Shown here in pieces: positions 5,800 through 10,080 of a stretch of DNA of 10,080 nt. This DNA is from Flavobacteriaceae bacterium TMED68 (GTDB lineage: Bacteria > Bacteroidota > Bacteroidia > Flavobacteriales > Flavobacteriaceae), in the NCBI GenBank assembly GCA_002167525.1, contig NHDV01000017.1, positions 20,616-30,695 of the forward strand, given 5' to 3'. Both the position numbers and the translations under genes were made by a program. Under the pieces are notes generated by a model. The model made no database searches, was not told the DNA's origin, and saw nothing but the letters and a program-made list of their open reading frames with translations. Position 1 is the stretch's first letter, and each line of letters opens with the position of its first letter.

Positions 5800-7835
5800 G
5801 ATGAGGCTGGCAGACCCGCTTTATTAAACAAAGTTGCATCAAAATAATTTTGCCAACCATATCTTACAGTTTTAGGATTTTTTACTTTTTTAGAATATAC
5901 TCTAACTTTTTTATCTATAATTCTTGCTTTCGCAGGATAATAAACAGAGTCAGATCCTGCAATCTCAAATCCATCTAAATACCCTTTGGAGACTAGCCCA
6001 GACCCAGTAAAATCAAAATAAACATCTATATAGTTTTCAAATATTTTTTTTGATTTATACAATGGTCCACTTGCTATAACATCTGATTTACCATAATCAT
6101 TTGCTAAAGCTAGCTTTGCTAATCTCAAACCAACATCTTGTTTATTTGCAGGGTGTATATCATTTTTTTCTCCTATATCTAAAGTAACTGCCATTCCTGT
6201 TTTTTCAAGATCTAAAGTTTTTCTTTGTGCTTCTCTCAATTCCTGTGAAAATTCATTTTTAGTATATATGTATGGTGCTATTTGTACAAAATAGAAGGGT
6301 AATTTCTCATTCCATTTATCTCGCCAATCATCTATCATTCCAGATAGAAGTTCTTTGTAATCATAATAGTTTGTAACATTTGCTTCTCCCTGATACCACA
6401 AAAATCCTTTAATTTTATAGGGAATTAAAGGGTCTATCATTTTATCATATAAAATACTATAGGTATTTGGGTTTTGAGTAGAAATACCTTTATTGATTTT
6501 CGCCTTTAGAATATCGTCTTCATTTAAAAGTTTATTAGTTGGAAAATTATGTTTTTGAATCGATGAAGCAAGATAAAAAGCTGTATGCTTAAAACGCCAA
6601 ACACCAGGATCGAAGTTTATACTATCATTTTCAGATCTAAGATATACAGGTCCTCTAAAAGCACCTTCACCAACAATATCAAGAACTCGTATTGCCAATA
6701 AATTGTTACCCTTTTTTAATAGATTTTTAGGTATCGTATATGACCTTTTCTTGCAACAGGCAAAACCCTTTCCAATTAATTTTCCATTTATGTAAGTATA
6801 ATCAAAGTCATCTATTCCACCTTCAACTATAAACACGTAATCTTTATGTGGGTCATCTATATCAAAATCCTTTCTTATCCACATTACACCTTCCTCTGCC
6901 AAACTCCCATCTTTAAATATATTTTCATAAGTAAAGATTTTATTTTCAGAAATTTTAGTGTCAAAAGTATCCCAATTTGAATCATCAAAATCTATAGACG
7001 AAAAGTCTAAATCATCTAAATCTAACTTTGACCAATCTTCAATACTTTCTGGAATGTTATAGCTTTTTGCGCTAAAATAATTTTCATTTTCTTCTCTTGC
7101 TTTTTTGTTATATTTTTCCTCTTTCAGCCTTATTTCATCTAGCCCTCCCTCACTAAGAATTCTTTTTGCTTCGCTAGAACTTCCCTTCATACTTTCTAAT
7201 TTTTCAATGCTTGTCCACGCCTCAATAGGTGTTCCCCCCCATGAACTATTTAAAATTCCAACAGGTACACCAAGTTTTTGGTATATTTCACGAGCAAAAA
7301 AATAACCTACTGCACTGAAATCTTCAATATTTTCTCTATTTGCAATTTCCCATTTCGCATCATAAATATTTTTACCATTTAGATTTCTTGGTACAGAAAA
7401 CATTCTAATTTTTGGATAATTTGCATTATTGATCTCATCATTTTGATTTAATATTCTTGCACTCATTGGCCACTCCATATTTGATTGTCCAGATGTAAGC
7501 CAAACTTCGCCAATCATAACATCCTCAAAAATAATTTCCTTTTCACCTGAAATAATTTTTACCTCATAAGGACCACCATATTTTGGTGTTTTTAATAAAA
7601 CATTCCAACTACCATCCTCTGCAATTTTATTTTTTGATTTTTCACCCCAACTAGAAGTTACCTCAATATTATATCCTGGATTACCGCTACCCCAAATAGT
7701 AACGTCTGATTTTTGCTGAAGTACCATATGGTCTGAAAAAACTGGAGCTACTTTTAATTCATTATGATTTAAGTAGCATGAAATATGTAAAACTGATAGA
7801 ACAATTAAATAGATGTAAATTTTATAGATTCTCAT
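5784..7835 (-). CDS. Sialate O-acetylesterase-family (SGNH) carbohydrate esterase
   Basis: The 683-residue exported protein has an N-terminal hydrophobic signal with a possible, non-canonical lipobox (HISC, Cys20). A beta-sandwich follows (about 28-105: APVFSDHMVLQQ to VMIGEVW). The SGNH esterase blocks are GQSNM (116-120, nucleophile Ser118), NSSWGGTPIEAW (196-207), WYQGEAN (480-486), and DIH (559-561) with Asp559 and His561 completing the triad. Between blocks II and III, about residues 280-405 form a galactose-binding-like beta-sandwich (DDSNWDTF, WIRKDFDI, YINGKLIG, NLLAIRVLD), an insertion common in this family. The expected reaction is removal of acetyl or similar esters from glycans in the envelope. 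Despite the family name, sialic acid need not be the substrate. It lies 24 bases after the small secreted protein gene and probably shares its transcript. Confidence 0.88.
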   Translation of the reverse strand: MRIYKIYIYLIVLSVLHISCYLNHNELKVAPVFSDHMVLQQKSDVTIWGSGNPGYNIEVTSSWGEKSKNKIAEDGSWNVLLKTPKYGGPYEVKIISGEKEIIFEDVMIGEVWLTSGQSNMEWPMSARILNQNDEINNANYPKIRMFSVPRNLNGKNIYDAKWEIANRENIEDFSAVGYFFAREIYQKLGVPVGILNSSWGGTPIEAWTSIEKLESMKGSSSEAKRILSEGGLDEIRLKEEKYNKKAREENENYFSAKSYNIPESIEDWSKLDLDDLDFSSIDFDDSNWDTFDTKISENKIFTYENIFKDGSLAEEGVMWIRKDFDIDDPHKDYVFIVEGGIDDFDYTYINGKLIGKGFACCKKRSYTIPKNLLKKGNNLLAIRVLDIVGEGAFRGPVYLRSENDSINFDPGVWRFKHTAFYLASSIQKHNFPTNKLLNEDDILKAKINKGISTQNPNTYSILYDKMIDPLIPYKIKGFLWYQGEANVTNYYDYKELLSGMIDDWRDKWNEKLPFYFVQIAPYIYTKNEFSQELREAQRKTLDLEKTGMAVTLDIGEKNDIHPANKQDVGLRLAKLALANDYGKSDVIASGPLYKSKKIFENYIDVYFDFTGSGLVSKGYLDGFEIAGSDSVYYPAKARIIDKKVRVYSKKVKNPKTVRYGWQNYFDATLFNKAGLPASSFKTP

Positions 7836-7859
7836 ATTTTTATTGGATTATATGGGTAA

Positions 7860-8276
7860 CTAAGGTTTGAAAAATTCTTCTTCAGTAATTAAAAAATAGT
7901 TTTCGTTTTGTCGCGGATCAAAATAAAAATTAAATATGTGTTGGTCCCCAAAGTTGATTGTTGTCCTTTCATAATCTTCAAAATAAAATTCTTTTGACTT
8001 GAATTGAACATATAGCCGTGTAATAGGTAATTCCTCAAATTTGTATTTTTCTCTATTTCTAATGTAGACATGACGGATATATTTTTTTCTTTGATCTCGA
8101 ATTACAACTATAATATCATGATCCACCTCATTTACTATTTCTAATGATGCATTCGATATCTCGTTAAATTTATCTTCGGGGAATCTTGAAACAAAAGTCT
8201 TATCACCCGTAATTCCTCTTTGAGAAAATGCTAGCGTAAAAAAAGAAAGGTAAAAAACTAGAAAGTTAATTTTCAT
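7860..8276 (-). CDS. Small secreted protein of unknown function
   Basis: The 138-residue protein begins with a typical signal peptide, MKINFLVFYLSFFTLAFSQ, with likely cleavage after Ser18 (A-F-S before Gln19). The mature part of about 120 residues alternates charged and hydrophobic residues as in a small beta-sandwich: ASLEIVNEVDHDIIVVIRD, KYIRHVYIRN, KYKFEELPITRLYVQF and HIFNFYFDP. It has no cysteine. It lacks obvious catalytic motifs and I do not recognise a family. Its position suggests that it is first in a two-gene unit with the esterase (24-base gap), under the promoter candidate at 8312-8319. A glycan-binding or envelope role is a guess from context only. The start ATG is supported by the signal peptide following it directly. 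Confidence 0.75.
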   Translation of the reverse strand: MKINFLVFYLSFFTLAFSQRGITGDKTFVSRFPEDKFNEISNASLEIVNEVDHDIIVVIRDQRKKYIRHVYIRNREKYKFEELPITRLYVQFKSKEFYFEDYERTTINFGDQHIFNFYFDPRQNENYFLITEEEFFKP

Positions 8277-8311
8277 GAGACTTTTTTTAAAATTTAATTA
8301 CTAAGCTCTTC

Positions 8312-8319
8312 CAAATATA
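8312..8319 (-). promoter_or_regulatory. Bacteroidota -7 promoter element for the secreted protein/esterase unit
   Basis: On the minus strand 8319-8312 reads TATATTTG, a full TAnnTTTG match. It ends 35 bases before the ATG at 8276, which gives a plausible leader of about 30 bases. A -33 TTG at ideal spacing is not obvious. It is the best promoter candidate in the divergent region. Confidence 0.5.
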
Positions 8320-8338
8320 AAAATAGAAACCTTAATTG

Positions 8339-8365
8339 GACCTATGATCTAATCAATATTAGGTC
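8339..8365. promoter_or_regulatory. Interrupted inverted repeat in the divergent intergenic region (possible operator)
   Basis: GACCTATGAT (8339-8348) faces ATCA (8352-8355) and TAGGTC (8360-8365). The outer arms GACCTA/TAGGTC and inner arms TGAT/ATCA are both perfect, with a 3-base centre and a 4-base asymmetry on the right. It lies between the minus-strand -7 element and the plus-strand Gfo/Idh/MocA gene, where a regulator controlling both directions would bind. No regulator gene is in the window. It could also form an RNA hairpin in the leader of the plus-strand gene, if transcription of that gene starts upstream of 8339. Confidence 0.4.
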
Positions 8366-8442
8366 GACTTAAAATACAGTTTTATTTTTTTTAAAAAATA
8401 ATTATCTTTATTTACGAATTGACTAAACAAAGGATAAACAAA

Positions 8443-9891
8443 ATGAAACCAAATAAAAAAAATTCTTCAAGACGAAGTTTTATCAAAACAGGAATAGCTG
8501 CGTCTTCTATAATGATAGTACCAAGAAATGTTCTTGGTGGAAAAGGTTATATTTCTCCAAGTGACCAATTGAATATCGCAGCTATAGGCTCCGGAGGAAA
8601 AGGTGCGAGTGATATTAGTAACGCATCAGTAAGGGGAAGAGAAAGAGTTGTAGCTCTTTGTGATGTAGACTTTTCTGGTAGTGCCTCAAGTACTGTAAAA
8701 AAATTCCCTAAAGCTAAACTTTATGACGACTACAGAAGAATGCTTGACAAACAAAAAAATATAGATGCTGTCACAATTTCTACGCCAGATCATGTTCATG
8801 CACCTGCTGCGACATATGCCATGTTAAGAGGTAAACATGTATATGTTCAAAAACCAATGACTCACAATATTAGGGAAGCTAGAATTTTAACTGAAATGGC
8901 TCGAGAACAAAAGGTTGTTACTCAAATGGGAAACCAGGGGGGGTCTAACCCTCTTCTAAATATGGTTCAAGACTGGATTGATAAAGGTAAATTAGGCGCT
9001 ATATCAGAAGTTAAAATTTGGACAAATAGACCAGTTTGGCCCTCTGGAATTTCTATGCCAAAACCTGATATTTCAAAGAAACCAAGTGCGCTGAATTGGG
9101 ATTTATGGCTTGGTCCTGCAAAATTAAAACCTTATACTCCTAATATGCATCCCTTTAATTGGAGAGGTTGGTGGGATTATGGGACTGGTGCTTTAGGTGA
9201 TGTAGGATGTCACCTAATTGATATTCCCTTTAGGACACTTGGCCTAAAGTATCCAAAGGCTGCAGAATGCAGTATTGGAAGTGTTTTTTCTAAAATGTGG
9301 TCTCCCGATTTCAATCCTGAAAGCTGTCCTCCTTCATCATTTATAACTATAAATTTCGATGCTACTTCAAAATCAAAGTCACCTATAGTAATGACATGGA
9401 GCGATGGAGGTATAAGACCATCTCACCCTAGTGTCATTCCTGCAAATAGTGATATTGGTGGAAAAAATAGTGCTAATGGAGTATTAATAATTGGAGAAAA
9501 AGGAGTTATTTCAACAAATATTAACGACAGTGAACCGCTAATGCCTAAACTATATCTTAATGATGGTACAACTGATTTTGGACCTGAAGTAGAAAAAATG
9601 ACTGAACCTGAGTATGGTCATCAAAGAAAATGGGTAGATGCTTGCAAAGCTGGATTCAATAGTAAAGAACATTTAGCATTAACTTCATCTTTTGATTATG
9701 CCGGACCAATGACAGAAACAGTTCTTATGGGTAATCTTGCTATTAGAAGTTATATGCTAAGAGATGAAAGCACAAAAGAATTTTTAGCTAGAAAGAAACT
9801 TTTATGGGATGGTGATAATATGAAAATTACCAATTTAGAAGCTGCTAATCAATTTGTCACAAGAGGTTACAGAGATGGGTTTACAGTTTGA
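8443..9891 (+). CDS. Tat-exported Gfo/Idh/MocA-family oxidoreductase (copy 2)
   Basis: The ATG at 8443 is chosen over an in-frame TTG at 8419 because an AAAGGA lies 8 bases upstream of it and the Tat signal follows at once; this gives 482 residues. SSRRSFIK (Arg10-Arg11) and a hydrophobic stretch form the twin-arginine signal. The Rossmann domain has a regular glycine loop, IGSGGKG (48-54), then VALCDVD (70-76), STPDHVHA (113-120), VYVQKPM (133-139; Lys137) and MGNQGG (162-167). The C-terminal domain has GALGDVGCHLID, with Asp253 and His257 equivalent to those of copy 1. The shared signal-region sequence LGGKG and long identical blocks show that it is a paralogue of the gene at 2765-4126. A sugar oxidoreductase acting in the periplasm with bound NAD(P) is expected. 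It stands alone, with a divergent upstream unit and a terminator directly downstream. Confidence 0.9.
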   Translation: MKPNKKNSSRRSFIKTGIAASSIMIVPRNVLGGKGYISPSDQLNIAAIGSGGKGASDISNASVRGRERVVALCDVDFSGSASSTVKKFPKAKLYDDYRRMLDKQKNIDAVTISTPDHVHAPAATYAMLRGKHVYVQKPMTHNIREARILTEMAREQKVVTQMGNQGGSNPLLNMVQDWIDKGKLGAISEVKIWTNRPVWPSGISMPKPDISKKPSALNWDLWLGPAKLKPYTPNMHPFNWRGWWDYGTGALGDVGCHLIDIPFRTLGLKYPKAAECSIGSVFSKMWSPDFNPESCPPSSFITINFDATSKSKSPIVMTWSDGGIRPSHPSVIPANSDIGGKNSANGVLIIGEKGVISTNINDSEPLMPKLYLNDGTTDFGPEVEKMTEPEYGHQRKWVDACKAGFNSKEHLALTSSFDYAGPMTETVLMGNLAIRSYMLRDESTKEFLARKKLLWDGDNMKITNLEAANQFVTRGYRDGFTV

Positions 9892-9918
9892 TATTTTTTA
9901 AAATAAATAAGAAATAAG

Positions 9919-9945
9919 AACCCTGTTAAAAAGCAGGGTTTTTTT
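9919..9945 (+). terminator. Intrinsic terminator after Gfo/Idh/MocA copy 2
   Basis: AACCCTG (9919-9925) and CAGGGTT (9934-9940) form a perfect 7-bp stem with an 8-base loop, followed at once by T9941-T9945, so T runs unbroken from 9939. It sits 27 bases after the stop at 9891. The last T bases are also part of the stop codon of the convergent DUF1080 gene. On the minus strand the hairpin is followed by a less pure T-rich stretch, so it may work in both directions. Confidence 0.88.
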
Positions 9946-10080
9946 ATAGCTTTCGCATCCAGATATTTCTATAGCTAACCTTACCATTTTTATCGTGATC
10001 TTGAAGGATTAATACTTTTCTTGTACCTTTTTCTATACCAAGTGTGGGGCCATTAAATTTAACACCATTTTGTATAATTA
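9944..10080 (-). CDS. DUF1080 (3-keto-disaccharide hydrolase family) protein, C-terminal fragment
   Basis: The last 44 codons of a minus-strand gene are visible and end with TAA at 9946-9944; the rest lies beyond the right edge. The readable tail includes GVKFNGPTLG, KVLILQDHDKNGKVSYRN and then IWMRKL at the very end. LQDH followed by (V)xYRNIW(I/M)R at the C-terminus is the hallmark closing strand of the concanavalin-like DUF1080 fold. This family is known to act on 3-keto-glycosides produced by Gfo/Idh/MocA dehydrogenases, and members are often exported. The neighbouring Tat-exported oxidoreductase fits such a partnership. Signal peptide and active-site residues cannot be checked here. This stretch is too short for most gene callers, but the C-terminal motif makes the family call good. 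Confidence 0.8.
   Translation of the reverse strand, partial: IIQNGVKFNGPTLGIEKGTRKVLILQDHDKNGKVSYRNIWMRKL

Noticed and set aside
7105..7305. Plus-strand open frame of 66 codons within the esterase gene
   Set aside because: Antisense shadow; the esterase SGNH block II lies on the opposite strand here.
7889..8071. Second minus-strand frame of 60 codons inside the small secreted protein gene
   Set aside because: Out-of-frame overlap; the longer frame has a clean signal peptide and this one has no feature.
8419..8442. TTG start for Gfo/Idh/MocA copy 2, eight codons upstream
   Set aside because: The ATG at 8443 has a better-placed AAAGGA upstream and gives a Tat signal of normal length like that of copy 1.

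Overview
The window looks like chromosome from a low-GC marine-type Bacteroidota (probably Flavobacteriia). The reasons are the strongly AT-rich sequence, the scarcity of Shine-Dalgarno sites, two matches to the Bacteroidota -7 promoter element TAnnTTTG, short lipoprotein/secretion signals of that phylum, and carbohydrate genes of a type common there. No RNA gene, CRISPR array, insertion sequence, transposase or SusC/SusD pair is visible. No gene-free stretch exceeds 300 bases.

Region 1 (about 1-4126, all minus strand) is a compact operon read right to left. It begins with a Tat-exported Gfo/Idh/MocA oxidoreductase, followed by an HPS/KGPDC-type (OMP decarboxylase superfamily) TIM-barrel enzyme, a zinc-type medium-chain sugar/alcohol dehydrogenase, a short-chain dehydrogenase, and the start of a sugar phosphate isomerase/epimerase-like TIM barrel that runs off the left edge. 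Two junctions have no spacer at all (stop codon immediately followed by ATG). This reads as a catabolic pathway that oxidises a sugar in the periplasm, imports it and processes it through two more redox steps and a C-C bond lyase or decarboxylase step.

Region 2 (4178-5781) holds a minus-strand DUF1643 gene, a plus-strand 61-residue two-helix membrane protein, and a lipoprotein GH16 beta-glucanase (laminarinase-like, with a complete EIDIME site).

Region 3 (5784-8276, minus) is a probable two-gene unit: a small secreted protein of unknown function, then a large SGNH-type sialate O-acetylesterase-family carbohydrate esterase with an inserted beta-sandwich. The esterase gene ends two bases from the end of the GH16 gene, tail to tail.

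Region 4 (8277-10080) has a divergent control region with a -7 promoter match and an inverted repeat. It is followed by a second Tat-exported Gfo/Idh/MocA oxidoreductase (plus strand), a strong intrinsic terminator, and the C-terminus of a DUF1080 (3-keto-disaccharide hydrolase family) protein on the minus strand.

Taken together the window is a glycan-degradation neighbourhood. GH16 and the esterase would cut and de-esterify an algal-type polysaccharide outside the inner membrane. The paired exported oxidoreductases and the DUF1080 protein suggest a redox-based 3-keto-glycoside cleavage route. The five-gene operon would handle the resulting unusual sugar. The substrate and the exact chemistry of that operon cannot be read from the sequence and are the most novel part of the window.
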